A stretch of 64,000 bases of DNA from NCBI RefSeq assembly GCF_030690725.1, contig NZ_JAUYGD010000069.1, positions 22,606 to 86,605 on the forward strand, given 5' to 3'. Position numbers and translations under genes: made by a program. The notes under the pieces are model-generated. The model made no database searches and was not told the origin of the DNA. It was given only the letters and a program-made list of their open reading frames with translations. Positions 1-9,500 of the stretch are shown piece by piece (position 1 is the first letter of the stretch; the number at the start of each line of letters is the position of its first letter). The stretch comes from Pseudomonas sp. (lineage in GTDB: Bacteria; Pseudomonadota; Gammaproteobacteria; Pseudomonadales; Pseudomonadaceae).

Positions 1-872
1 ACATCCTGGCCGACGGCGTCGCCGACTGCGGTTGGATAATCATCCAATTCCACCAATTCCAGAGCCGGTGCGGCGTCCAGAGCGGTGTACACCTGCGTTA
101 GGTCAATGGCCGACTCGGTCTGCAGTGAAACGCTCAGACTGTCGCCAAAGAACACCGGCACCTGAATACAGCTCACCGCAACCTGCAACTCAGGCAATCC
201 CAGCAACTCTTTGAGCTCGTCAGCAATCTGCCGCTCCAACGCAGCGTGCCCTGCACTATCGGTCTGCTCGACCTGAGCCAGCAGATTGAAGGCCATTTGC
301 CGGTCAAACAGCTGCGGCTCGAACGCCCGACCATTGAGCAGCTCGGCGGTTTGCCGCGCCAGCTCGGAGACGCCTTCACGCCCGCGACTGGATACGGCCA
401 GACAGGCCGTCACAGTCACCCGACGAATGCTGACTTGCTCAGGCAACGCCGCCAGTACTGCAGCCAGCGCAATACCCGGAGCACTTGGGCTGGTCAGCAG
501 ATAGGGCGCAGCCATGCTTGCCAGCACAGCAGGATTGACCTCGGGGATCACCCGTGGCGCCTGCGCGGCAGGCAAACCGCTGGCCAGATCAATTACCGCG
601 CAGCCCGCCGCAGCGGCCTGGGCCGCGTACTTTTGCGTCACCTTGCTACCGGCAGCCAAGAACACCAGTCGCACACTGGCAAAGTCGAAGGTTTCCAGAT
701 CACGTACGCGCAGGTTCTTGCCCTTGTAGGACAAAGAGCGCCCGGCCGACTCACCGCTGGCCACCAGATGCAGATTTGCCACCGGGAACTCGCGCTCCTC
801 CAGCAGCTGCACCAGGGTTTCGCCAACGCTGCCGGTGGCGCCAATGACGGCAATATCGAAGGTACGGGTCAT
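1..872 (-). CDS. USG-1-type aspartate-semialdehyde dehydrogenase paralogue (partial, 3' end outside window)
   Basis: The frame starts at ATG 872 and stays open to the left edge, about 290 codons, so the C-terminus is missing. The N-terminus has the Rossmann motif IGATGSVGE, as in aspartate-semialdehyde dehydrogenase. The active-site segment, NPNC in true enzymes, here reads SPSAPG near residues 128-133, so the catalytic cysteine is absent. This is the hallmark of the USG-1 subfamily, found downstream of asd in Pseudomonas. It therefore probably does not perform the Asd reaction, and its role is unknown. It lies 144 bp downstream of asd on the same strand and may be cotranscribed. Confidence 0.85.
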   Translation of the reverse strand, partial: MTRTFDIAVIGATGSVGETLVQLLEEREFPVANLHLVASGESAGRSLSYKGKNLRVRDLETFDFASVRLVFLAAGSKVTQKYAAQAAAAGCAVIDLASGLPAAQAPRVIPEVNPAVLASMAAPYLLTSPSAPGIALAAVLAALPEQVSIRRVTVTACLAVSSRGREGVSELARQTAELLNGRAFEPQLFDRQMAFNLLAQVEQTDSAGHAALERQIADELKELLGLPELQVAVSCIQVPVFFGDSLSVSLQTESAIDLTQVYTALDAAPALELVELDDYPTAVGDAVGQD

Positions 873-1016
873 GACAAGGCTCGAAGAAATAAGCCCAGCA
901 CTGTATAGCCGCACCGGCCAAATGCAAAGGAGCGGACTGCTGAGCGCTCGATTTGACTCGAACACCCAGCAGCCCGCCCCTCTTAGACAGCCTGTTTGCG
1001 TATCAGCGCAACGCGA

Positions 1017-2129
1017 TCAACGCTCCAGCAGGATGCGCAGCATACGCCGCAGCGGTTCGGCCGCACCCCACAGCAGCTGATCGCCGACGGTGAACGCACC
1101 GAGGTACTGCGAACCCATATTGAGCTTGCGCAGACGACCGACCGGCACGCTCAGGGTTCCCGTTACAGCAGTCGGGCCCAGATCGCGAATACTCGCTTCA
1201 CGCTGGTTTGGCACCAGCTTGACCCAAGGGTTGTGCTGGCTGATCAGGCCTTCGATGTCCGACAGCGGCACATCCTTGTTTAGTTTGATGGTCAGTGCCT
1301 GACTGTGGCAGCGCATGGCGCCGATGCGCACGCACAGGCCATCGACCGGGATCGGGTTCTTGAAACGACCGAGGATCTTGTTGGTTTCCGCCTGGCCCTT
1401 CCATTCTTCACGGCTCTGCCCGTTCGGCAGTTCCTTGTCGATATAGGGGATCAGGCTACCGGCCAGCGGCACGCCGAAGTTGTCGACCGGGAACGACTCG
1501 CCGCGCATGGCTTCGGCCACTTTACGGTCGATATCGAGGATGGCGCTGGCGGGATCAGCCAGCTCATCGGCCACCGAGGCATTGATCGCGCCCATCTGCT
1601 TGATCAGCTCGCGCATATTCTGCGCACCGGCACCGCTGGCCGCCTGATAAGTCATGGCGCTCATCCACTCGACCAGACCGGCTTCGTACAGACCGCCCAG
1701 CGCCATCAGCATCAGGCTGACGGTGCAGTTACCACCGATGTAGTTCTTGGTGCCGGCATCCAGTTGCTGATCAATCACCTTGCGGTTGACCGGATCAAGC
1801 ACGATAACCGAGCTGTCATCCATGCGCAGCGACGAGGCGGCATCGATCCAGTAACCCTGCCAGCCGGCTTCACGCAGCTTGGGGAAGACTTCACTGGTGT
1901 AGTCGCCACCCTGACAGGTGAGAATCACGTCCAGACTTTTCAGCTCGTCAATGCTATAGGCGTCCTTTAAGGGCGCCGTTTCCTTGCCAATAGCGGGGCC
2001 TTGGCCGCCGACATTGGAGGTGGTGAAGAACACGGGCTCGATTAAATCGAAATCCTGCTCTTCCAGCATGCGTTGCATCAGCACGGAACCCACCATGCCG
2101 CGCCAACCGATCAGACCTACACGTTTCAT
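1017..2129 (-). CDS. asd: Aspartate-semialdehyde dehydrogenase
   Basis: Asd reduces beta-aspartyl phosphate to aspartate semialdehyde with NADPH, the branch point to lysine/diaminopimelate, threonine and methionine. The protein is 370 residues, starts MKRVGLIGWRGMVGS (NADP-binding loop) and has the catalytic cysteine at about residue 135 in GGNCTVSL. A GTG two codons upstream (2135) is open, but ATG 2129 matches the family start and has AGGTG upstream. It follows leuB after 54 bp and precedes the USG-1 paralogue, the usual Pseudomonas order. Confidence 0.97.
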   Translation of the reverse strand: MKRVGLIGWRGMVGSVLMQRMLEEQDFDLIEPVFFTTSNVGGQGPAIGKETAPLKDAYSIDELKSLDVILTCQGGDYTSEVFPKLREAGWQGYWIDAASSLRMDDSSVIVLDPVNRKVIDQQLDAGTKNYIGGNCTVSLMLMALGGLYEAGLVEWMSAMTYQAASGAGAQNMRELIKQMGAINASVADELADPASAILDIDRKVAEAMRGESFPVDNFGVPLAGSLIPYIDKELPNGQSREEWKGQAETNKILGRFKNPIPVDGLCVRIGAMRCHSQALTIKLNKDVPLSDIEGLISQHNPWVKLVPNQREASIRDLGPTAVTGTLSVPVGRLRKLNMGSQYLGAFTVGDQLLWGAAEPLRRMLRILLER

Positions 2130-2156
2130 AACCACTACACCTATATAAGCTGACCA

Positions 2157-2170
2157 CCGGAGACCTCCGG
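2157..2170. repeat. Short hairpin between leuB and asd
   Basis: CCGGAG-AC-CTCCGG is a perfect 6-bp inverted repeat with a 2-base centre in the 54-bp leuB-asd gap. No T-run follows on the minus strand, so it is not a clear terminator. It might affect mRNA processing or partial termination within the leu-asd transcript. Confidence 0.35.
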
Positions 2171-2183
2171 CGGGCCAGGAAGA

Positions 2184-3266
2184 TTACAGACTGCGCAACG
2201 CTTCGACCACTGCATCGCCCATCGCGGCCGTACCGACCTTGGTCGTACCGGCGCTGTGGATATCACCGGTACGCAGGCCTTGATCCAGCACCTTGCTCAC
2301 GGCCAGTTCGATGGCATCGGCCGCAGCCGTCTGATTGAAGCTGTAACGCAGCATCATCGACACCGAGAGGATGGTCGCCAGCGGGTTGGCAATGCCCTGC
2401 CCGGCGATATCCGGCGCGCTACCGTGGCATGGCTCGTACATGCCCTTGTTGTTGGCGTCCAGGGAGGCCGAAGGCAGCATGCCGATGGAACCGGTGAGCA
2501 TGGAGGCCTCATCGGAGAGAATGTCGCCAAACATATTGTCGGTGACCATCACATCAAACTGCTTAGGCGCCCGCACCAGCTGCATGGCAGCGTTGTCGAC
2601 ATACATATGGCTCAGTTCGACGTCCGGGTAGTCCTTGGCCACCTCCTCGACCACTGCACGCCACAGCTGGCTGGAGGCCAGCACGTTGGCCTTGTCCACC
2701 GAGCACAGCTTCTTGCCACGCACTCGGGCCATGTCGAAGCCGACACGGGCGATACGGCGGATCTCGCTCTCGCTGTACGGCAGGGTGTCGTAGGCCATGC
2801 GCTCGCCGTTTTCCAGCACTTTGCTTTCGCGCGGCTGGCCGAAATAGATGCCACCAGTCAGCTCACGCACGATCAGGATGTCCAGACCGGCAACGATTTC
2901 GCGCTTGAGGCTGGATGCATCGGCCAGTTGCGGATAGAGAATCGCCGGGCGCAGGTTGCCGAACAGCCCCAGCTGCGAGCGAATCTTCAGCAGGCCGCGC
3001 TCTGGACGGATCGCCGGGTCAATGGCGTCCCACTTCGGGCCGCCTACGGCGCCGAGGAGAATGGCATCGGCGGCCTTGGCGCGGGCCAGGGTTTCGTCAG
3101 CCAGCGGCACGCCGTAACGGTCGATGGCAGCACCACCGAGGTCATCGAAACTCAGTTCGAAACCCAGGTTGTACTTATCGTTGGCAAGGTTCAGCACCTT
3201 GACCGCTTCGGCCATGATTTCCGGGCCGATACCGTCGCCGGGGAGAATCAGAATCTGCTTGGACAT
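2184..3266 (-). CDS. leuB: 3-isopropylmalate dehydrogenase
   Basis: LeuB oxidises and decarboxylates 3-isopropylmalate to 2-ketoisocaproate with NAD in cytosolic leucine synthesis. The 360-residue protein begins SKQILILPGDGIGPEI, the isocitrate/isopropylmalate dehydrogenase signature. It carries the VRELTGGIYFG substrate loop and the DNMFGDILSDEA metal-binding segment with its aspartates. Length is normal. It lies 51 bp downstream of leuD. From memory, P. aeruginosa has an extra small gene at this point; none is present here. Confidence 0.98.
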   Translation of the reverse strand: MSKQILILPGDGIGPEIMAEAVKVLNLANDKYNLGFELSFDDLGGAAIDRYGVPLADETLARAKAADAILLGAVGGPKWDAIDPAIRPERGLLKIRSQLGLFGNLRPAILYPQLADASSLKREIVAGLDILIVRELTGGIYFGQPRESKVLENGERMAYDTLPYSESEIRRIARVGFDMARVRGKKLCSVDKANVLASSQLWRAVVEEVAKDYPDVELSHMYVDNAAMQLVRAPKQFDVMVTDNMFGDILSDEASMLTGSIGMLPSASLDANNKGMYEPCHGSAPDIAGQGIANPLATILSVSMMLRYSFNQTAAADAIELAVSKVLDQGLRTGDIHSAGTTKVGTAAMGDAVVEALRSL

Positions 3267-3317
3267 GCTTTTCTCAACTCATTAAATCGGCGAGTGATGG
3301 ATGCACTCGCCCGCTGA

Positions 3318-3965
3318 TTACTTGATTGCACCGAACAGCCAGGGGCTGCGCTGCTGATAGGTGGTTTCAAAGGTTTTGATCGCGTCACTGTCCTGCAGGG
3401 TCAGGCCGATATCGTCCAGGCCATTGAGCAGGCAATGCTTGCGGAAGGCATCGACCTCGAAGCTGTACTGCACGCCATCCGGACGGGTCACGGTTTGCGC
3501 GGCCAGGTCGACAGTCAGCTGATAGCCAACCGTAGCTTCGGCCTGCTGGAAAAGCGCATCGACCTCGTCTTCCTTGAGGATGATCGGCAGCAGGCCGTTC
3601 TTGAAGCTGTTGTTGAAGAAGATATCGGCAAAGCTCGGCGCGATGATCGTGCGGAAACCGTATTCCTCAAGCGCCCAAGGCGCGTGCTCACGGGATGAGC
3701 CGCAACCGAAGTTCTCTCGCGCCAGCAGCACGCTGGCACCCTGGTAACGCGCGAAGTTCAGCACGAACTCCTGATTCACCGGGCGCTTGGAGTTGTCCTG
3801 ATTGGGCTGACCGACATCGTGGTAACGCCACTCATCGAACAGGTTCGGGCCGAAACCGCTGCGCTTGATCGACTTCAAGAACTGCTTGGGGATGATCTGG
3901 TCGGTGTCGACGTTGGCACGATCCAATGGAGCGACCAGGCCGGTGTGTTGGGTAAAAGCTTTCAT
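3318..3965 (-). CDS. leuD: 3-isopropylmalate dehydratase small subunit
   Basis: LeuD is the swivel-domain subunit that, with LeuC, isomerises 2- to 3-isopropylmalate. The 215-residue protein starts MKAFTQHTGLVAPLDRANVDTDQIIP, the typical N-terminus, so I prefer ATG 3965 to the ATG one codon upstream. The GCGSSREHAPWAL substrate-binding segment is intact. It follows leuC after 10 bp, so the two subunits should be made from one mRNA. Confidence 0.98.
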   Translation of the reverse strand: MKAFTQHTGLVAPLDRANVDTDQIIPKQFLKSIKRSGFGPNLFDEWRYHDVGQPNQDNSKRPVNQEFVLNFARYQGASVLLARENFGCGSSREHAPWALEEYGFRTIIAPSFADIFFNNSFKNGLLPIILKEDEVDALFQQAEATVGYQLTVDLAAQTVTRPDGVQYSFEVDAFRKHCLLNGLDDIGLTLQDSDAIKTFETTYQQRSPWLFGAIK

Positions 3966-3975
3966 CATCAGCTCC

Positions 3976-5403
3976 TTAGGCCTGGATCAATTCGCGCACA
4001 TCGATAAAGCGGCCGGTCACCGCAGCGGCGGCAGCCATTGCCGGGCTAACCAGATGCGTACGCCCACCGGCACCCTGGCGGCCTTCGAAGTTGCGGTTGG
4101 AGGTGGAAGCGCAATGCTCGCCACTGCCGAGTTTGTCCGGGTTCATCGCCAGGCACATGGAGCAGCCCGGCTCGCGCCACTCAAAGCCGGCTTCGATAAA
4201 GATGTGGTGCAACCCTTCCTGTTCCGCCTGGGCTTTGACCAGCCCGGAGCCCGGCACCACCATCGCCTGCTTGATGGTGCTGGCGACCTTGCGGCCCTTG
4301 GCCACTTCAGCGGCGGCACGCAGGTCTTCGATCCGCGAGTTGGTGCAGGAGCCGATAAATACGCGATCCAGCTGGATATCGGTGATCGCCTGATTGGCCT
4401 GCAAACCCATGTATTTCAGGGCGCGGATAATCGAGTCCTTCTTCACCGGGTCGCTCTCAGCAGCCGGGTCCGGCACGTTCTGATCGACGGCCAAGACCAT
4501 TTCCGGCGAAGTGCCCCAGCTGACCTGCGGCTTGACGTCTTCGGCACGCAATTCGACCACGGTGTCGAAATGCGCATCGGCATCGGACACCAGATCCTGC
4601 CACTGCGCCACTGCGGCGGCCCAATCAGCGCCTTTCGGGGCAAACGGACGGCCTTCAACGTAGGCAATGGTCTTCTCGTCCACCGCCACCAAGCCGACGC
4701 GGGCACCGGCTTCAATGGACATATTGCAGATGGTCATACGCCCTTCCAGCGACAGGTCGCGGATTGCGCTGCCAGCAAACTCCAACGCATGGCCGTTACC
4801 ACCGGCGGTGCCGATTTTGCCGATCACGGCCAGCACGATGTCTTTGGCAGTAACGCCGAACGGCAGCTGGCCTTCGACCAACACCTGCATGTTCTTCATC
4901 TTCTTCGCCACCAGGCACTGGGTCGCCAGCACATGCTCGACCTCGGAGGTGCCGATGCCGTGGGCCAGCGCGCCGAAGGCACCGTGGGTCGAGGTGTGCG
5001 AGTCGCCGCAGACCACGGTCATGCCCGGCAAGGTCGCGCCCTGCTCTGGACCAACGACGTGAACGATGCCCTGGCGGATGTCGTTCATCTTGAATTCGAG
5101 GATGCCGAAGTCATCGCAGTTCTCATCCAGGGTTTGCACCTGAATCCGCGACACTTCATCGGCGATGGCCTCCAGACCGCCCTGACGCTCGGCCTTAGTG
5201 GTCGGCACGTTGTGGTCCGGCGTGGCGATGTTGGCGTCGATCCGCCACGGTTTGCGGCTGGCCAGACGCAAGCCCTCAAAGGCCTGGGGCGAGGTCACTT
5301 CGTGGAGGATATGCCGGTCGATGTAGATCAGCGACGAGCCATCGTCGCGGCGCTTCACTTCGTGCATTTCCCAGAGCTTGTCGTACAGCGTTTTGCCGGC
5401 CAT
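3976..5403 (-). CDS. leuC: 3-isopropylmalate dehydratase large subunit
   Basis: LeuC is the [4Fe-4S] aconitase-like subunit of isopropylmalate isomerase. At 475 residues it is full length. The cluster ligands are visible: Cys353 in GSCTN, and Cys414 and Cys417 in GCSMC. The CGDSHTSTHG active-site motif lies near residues 132-141. It is the first gene of the leuC-leuD-leuB-asd block and is divergent from a LysR regulator across 182 bp. Confidence 0.98.
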   Translation of the reverse strand: MAGKTLYDKLWEMHEVKRRDDGSSLIYIDRHILHEVTSPQAFEGLRLASRKPWRIDANIATPDHNVPTTKAERQGGLEAIADEVSRIQVQTLDENCDDFGILEFKMNDIRQGIVHVVGPEQGATLPGMTVVCGDSHTSTHGAFGALAHGIGTSEVEHVLATQCLVAKKMKNMQVLVEGQLPFGVTAKDIVLAVIGKIGTAGGNGHALEFAGSAIRDLSLEGRMTICNMSIEAGARVGLVAVDEKTIAYVEGRPFAPKGADWAAAVAQWQDLVSDADAHFDTVVELRAEDVKPQVSWGTSPEMVLAVDQNVPDPAAESDPVKKDSIIRALKYMGLQANQAITDIQLDRVFIGSCTNSRIEDLRAAAEVAKGRKVASTIKQAMVVPGSGLVKAQAEQEGLHHIFIEAGFEWREPGCSMCLAMNPDKLGSGEHCASTSNRNFEGRQGAGGRTHLVSPAMAAAAAVTGRFIDVRELIQA

Positions 5404-5515
5404 CCGCTATCCCTCATCAACCTGTTTCTATGCCTGGGCAAATAGCCCTTTGGCTTATGGGGTAATCCTATGGGCTTGCATTAAATTACTCAAATTCATA
5501 TTTTTCATTCAAAGC

Positions 5516-5530
5516 ATTCCACAATGGAAT
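5516..5530. promoter_or_regulatory. LysR-type operator candidate (T-N11-A inverted repeat)
   Basis: ATTCCA-CAA-TGGAAT is a perfect inverted repeat in the leuC/lysR intergenic region, 56 bp before the regulator start. It contains the T-N11-A core (T5517, A5529) of LysR-family sites. The position suits autoregulation of the LysR gene together with control of divergent leuC. Binding is inferred. Confidence 0.55.
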
Positions 5531-5585
5531 ACAAATAAGCTTAAACAGCGCACATTGCGCCCCGCCAACCGCCAGGAACAGCCGT

Positions 5586-6479
5586 ATGGATCTCGCCACC
5601 CTCAATGCCTTTATTGCCATCGCCGAGCTGGGCAGCTTCTCCGAAGCGGCGGAGCGCCTGCACCTGACCCAGCCGGCGGTAAGTAAACGCATCGCCAGCC
5701 TGGAGCAGCAGCTGAGTGTGCGCCTGTTTGATCGCCTGGGCCGTGAAGTGAGCCTGACCGAGGCCGGCCGCGCCCTGCTACCGCGGGCTTACCAGATTCT
5801 CAATGTGCTCGATGATACGCGCCGTGCGCTGACCAACCTGAATGGCGAGATCAGCGGTCGCCTGACCCTCGCCACCAGTCACCACATTGGCCTGCATCGC
5901 CTACCGCCGCTGCTGCGCGCCTTTACCCGCGCACATCCGCAGGTCGCCCTGGATATCCAGTTTCTCGACTCCGAAGTGGCCTATGAAGAGGTGCTGCATG
6001 GCCGCGCCGAGCTGGCGGTGATCACCCTGGCTCCGGAAACCCGCGAGCCGGTGCATGCGGTGGCCGTGTGGGACGATCCGCTGGATTTCGTCGCCGCCCC
6101 CGAGCATCCGCTGGCACGCAGCCAGGCGATCAGCCTGGCCGATGTGGCGCATCACCCGGCGGTGTTTCCCGGCGGCAACACCTTTACCCACCATATTGTG
6201 CGGCGCCTGTTCGAGGCCCAGGGGCTGACGCCGAATATCGCCATGAGCACCAACTACCTGGAGACCATCAAGATGATGGTCTCCATCGGTCTGGCCTGGA
6301 GCGTACTGCCGCGCACCATGCTCGACGAACAGGTCGCGCGCCTGCCATTACCGGGCATCCAGCTGACCCGCCAGCTGGGCTATATCAGCCACACCGAACG
6401 CACCCTTTCCAACGCTGCGCGGGCCTTTATGAACCTGCTGGACGCCCAGCGTGATGGCCTTGCAATGGCCAACGACTAA
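5586..6479 (+). CDS. LysR-family transcriptional regulator divergent from leuC
   Basis: The protein has 297 residues. Residues 1-60 form the winged helix-turn-helix (LATLNAFIAIAELGSFSEAAERLHLTQPAVSKRI), followed by a linker helix and a periplasmic-binding-protein-like effector domain from about residue 90. P. aeruginosa has a LysR gene at the same place beside leuC. The effector is unknown; control of the leu block is inferred from the divergent layout and the T-N11-A repeat between them. It ends 39 bp before the small frame at 6519. Confidence 0.9.
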   Translation: MDLATLNAFIAIAELGSFSEAAERLHLTQPAVSKRIASLEQQLSVRLFDRLGREVSLTEAGRALLPRAYQILNVLDDTRRALTNLNGEISGRLTLATSHHIGLHRLPPLLRAFTRAHPQVALDIQFLDSEVAYEEVLHGRAELAVITLAPETREPVHAVAVWDDPLDFVAAPEHPLARSQAISLADVAHHPAVFPGGNTFTHHIVRRLFEAQGLTPNIAMSTNYLETIKMMVSIGLAWSVLPRTMLDEQVARLPLPGIQLTRQLGYISHTERTLSNAARAFMNLLDAQRDGLAMAND

Positions 6480-6518
6480 GGGCTAACGTGGGCTTATAAC
6501 GATAAGAAAGGTTTCTGC

Positions 6519-6590
6519 ATGACTCAGCCCCGTTGCTCAGCCAAAGGCCAGAAAACCCACGCAGACAAAGGAAGCGTTGGTCGTGGCTAA
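6519..6590 (+). CDS. Putative 23-residue upstream peptide overlapping the PAS-GGDEF-EAL gene
   Basis: ATG 6519 has a good ribosome-binding site (AAGAAAGG, 7 bases upstream). The frame runs 23 codons, starting MTQPRCSAKG and ending SVGRG, and stops with TAA at 6588-6590. That stop lies eight bases inside the next gene, whose GTG start is at 6583. The layout suggests translational coupling or a leader peptide. There is no homology I recognise, and it could be chance. Confidence 0.35.
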   Translation: MTQPRCSAKGQKTHADKGSVGRG

Positions 6591-9500
6591 ATCCAGTGAT
6601 CGCCGTCCGCCACTGCCGTTTATCCCGGCACTGGACCCTGCCGAATTCGAAAGCACCTGGAACGATGCCCCGCGCCTGTTGCGCGCCCTCAACGGTGCCA
6701 AATTGGGCACCTGGTACTGGGACATCGAAAGCGGCCGGGTCAGCTGGTCTCGCGGCGCCCAGGCCCTATTCGGCCTCGACCCCAAGCAGCCGCTGGAAAA
6801 ACGCATCGACTATATCGAGCTGATCCCCGAGGAAGACCGCCCCGACGTCCTGCGCCTGTTCGAACAACTGCTGGCTGGCAACCCAAGCAACCGCGCCTTT
6901 CGCCACCGCATCCTCTGGCCCGACGGCAGCCTGCACTGGCTGGAGATCAGCGGCAGCCTGCAGCTAGATGCCGACGGCAAACAGCGGGTGATGGGCGTTA
7001 TCCGCGATATCAGCAGCCAACAGGCCCGCGAACAGGCGCTGCGCAGCAGCGAGGAAAAGTTCGCCTATGCCTTTAACTACAGCCCCGACGCCGTGGTCAT
7101 CACCGAAAAATCCAGCGGCCGCTTTGTCGAGATCAACGCCGGTTTCGAGCGCCAATTTGGCTGGACCAGTGAACAGACCCTCGGCCGTACCTCGCTGGAA
7201 ATGGGCATCTGGGCCTGCCTGAAAGACCGTCAACGGATGATGGATGCGGTCAAAAGCAACACCCTCAACGGCCTGGAAGTACCGCTTTACCACCGCGACG
7301 GCAGCATCCGCAAAAACCTGCTGTTTGGCGGCGAAATACTCCTGGACGGTATCCCCTGCCTGGTCCTATCACTGCGTGATATCACCCAGCAACGCCAGCA
7401 GGAACAGGACCTGCACGACAGCCAGGAACGTCTGAATCTGGCCCTGGACTCGGCCGACCTCGGCACCTGGGACTGGCACATCCCCAGCAATATGCTGTTT
7501 GGCTCGGCCCGCGCCTCAAAGCTGCACGGTCTGGCGGACGAGCCCTTTCATGACGATTTCCGCAAGTTCTTCAGCTTTGTTCCGCTGGAAGACCGCCACG
7601 CCATGCGCAAGCACTTCAACAACCTGGCGCTGGGCCTGACCGAGGAATACCAGGTCACCTACCGCGCGGTGTACGGCAACAAGGAGGTGCATTACCTGGA
7701 AAGCACCGCCAAGCTCTACCGCGATGCCGATGGCAAGCCCGAGCGCATGGCCGGCATTCTTATCGACATCAGCGAGCGGGTGCGCCGCGAACAGAGCCTG
7801 GCCGCCTCCGAAGCCAAATTCGCCAACCTGTTCCAGGCCAGCCCCGACCCCGTCGCCCTGACCACCCTGCCGGACGGCGTGGGCATGGAAATCAACGCAA
7901 GCTTCAGTCAGACCTTCGGCTGGCAACCCGAGGAAGTCATCGGCCGGCGCATGACTGACCTGAACTTCTGGGCCAACCTCGACGTGCGGGCCGCGCTGTA
8001 CGACAAGCTCGAACGCGACAAAAGCCTGCACAACGAAGTGGCCGATTACCTCGATAAACAGGGCCGAGTGATCACCTGCGTGGTTTCATCCAGGCCCATG
8101 CTGCTGAATAACCAGCGCTGTATCCTCACCACCTTCCGCGACATCAGCGAGCGGCAGAAAGCCCAGGCCGAGCTGCAGGCCAGCCAGGAAAAATTCGCCC
8201 TGGCGTTCCACTCCAGCCCCGACGCCATCACCATTACCGAACGCGATACGGGGCGCTATATCGAAGTCAACGAAGGCTTCGGCCGCCTCACTGGCTATAA
8301 CGTGGATGAGGTGATCGGCCGCAGCGCCATGGAGCTCAATGTCTGGGCAGACCTGGCTGAGCGGGACGCGATGGTGCAGAAGCTGCAGCGCGAGGGCCAT
8401 GTCTACCACATGGAAATGCACGGCAAGCACCGCGACGGCACGGTCAAGCTGGTCGAGGTGTCGGTCGAGCCCATCGAACTCAACAACACGCCTTGCCTGC
8501 TGCTTACCGCGCGCGACATCAGCGAGCTCAAGGCAGCCCAGGCCCAGGTGCAGCACCTGGCCTACCACGACTCGCTGACCAACCTGCCCAACCGCGCCCT
8601 GCTGCTCGACCGCCTGACCCAGCAGATATCCCTGCTCAAGCGTCATGAACTGCGCGGCGCCCTGCTGTTTATCGACCTAGACCACTTCAAGCACATCAAT
8701 GACTCACTCGGCCACCCGGTCGGTGATGCCGTGCTCAAGCTGGTCACCGCACGCCTGGAAGCCAGCGTGCGCCAGGAAGACACCGTGGCGCGCCTGGGCG
8801 GTGACGAATTTGTCGTGCTGATTTCCGGCCTGGAAGGCAAACGTTCGAAAGTGGTCCAGCAGGTCCGCGCCCTGGCAGAAAAACTGCGCCACCTGCTGGC
8901 CGAACCGATGCTACTCGACGGCCATCAACTGCAAGTCACCCCGAGCATCGGCATCGCCCTGATTCCCGACCATGGCGACACCCCCTCGGACCTGCTCAAA
9001 CGCGCCGATATCGCCCTCTACCGGGCCAAGGATTCCGGGCGCAACTGCATCCAGCTGTTTCGCAACACCATGCAGAAGGCTGCCAGCGAACGCCTGCGCC
9101 TGGAAAACGACCTGCGCCTGGCCCTGGCGCGGGGTGAGTTCGAGCTGCACTTTCAGCCCCAGGTGGACGCCCGCGACAACCAGATCATCGGCGCCGAAGC
9201 CCTGCTGCGCTGGATGCACCCGACCCTGGGCGCGCAGTCACCGGCGCTGTTTATCCATGTTCTTGAAGAAAGCGGGCTGATTCTCGAAGTCGGCGGCTGG
9301 GTGCTCGCCGAAGCCTGCCACGCCTGCGCCCAGCTGCTTGAGCAGGGCATGGTCAACGCCACGCAGTTCAGCCTGTGCGTGAATATCAGCCCACGGCAAT
9401 TCCGTCAGAATGACTTTGTCGAACTGGTGGAAAGCAGCCTGGCCAGCAGCCACCTGCCACCGCATATGCTCAAGCTGGAAATCACCGAAGGCATCGTGAT

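Noticed and set aside
2157..2170. A full terminator between leuB and asd.
   Set aside because: The hairpin is not followed by a T-run on the minus strand.
3865..5445. A 526-codon plus-strand frame opposite leuC and leuD.
   Set aside because: It is a GC-bias shadow; leuC and leuD are unmistakable on the other strand and the frame has no recognisable domain or ribosome site.
5404..5585. A leucine-rich leader peptide or attenuator before leuC.
   Set aside because: I found no short frame with consecutive leucine codons and no terminator/antiterminator pair; the region is better explained by the LysR site.
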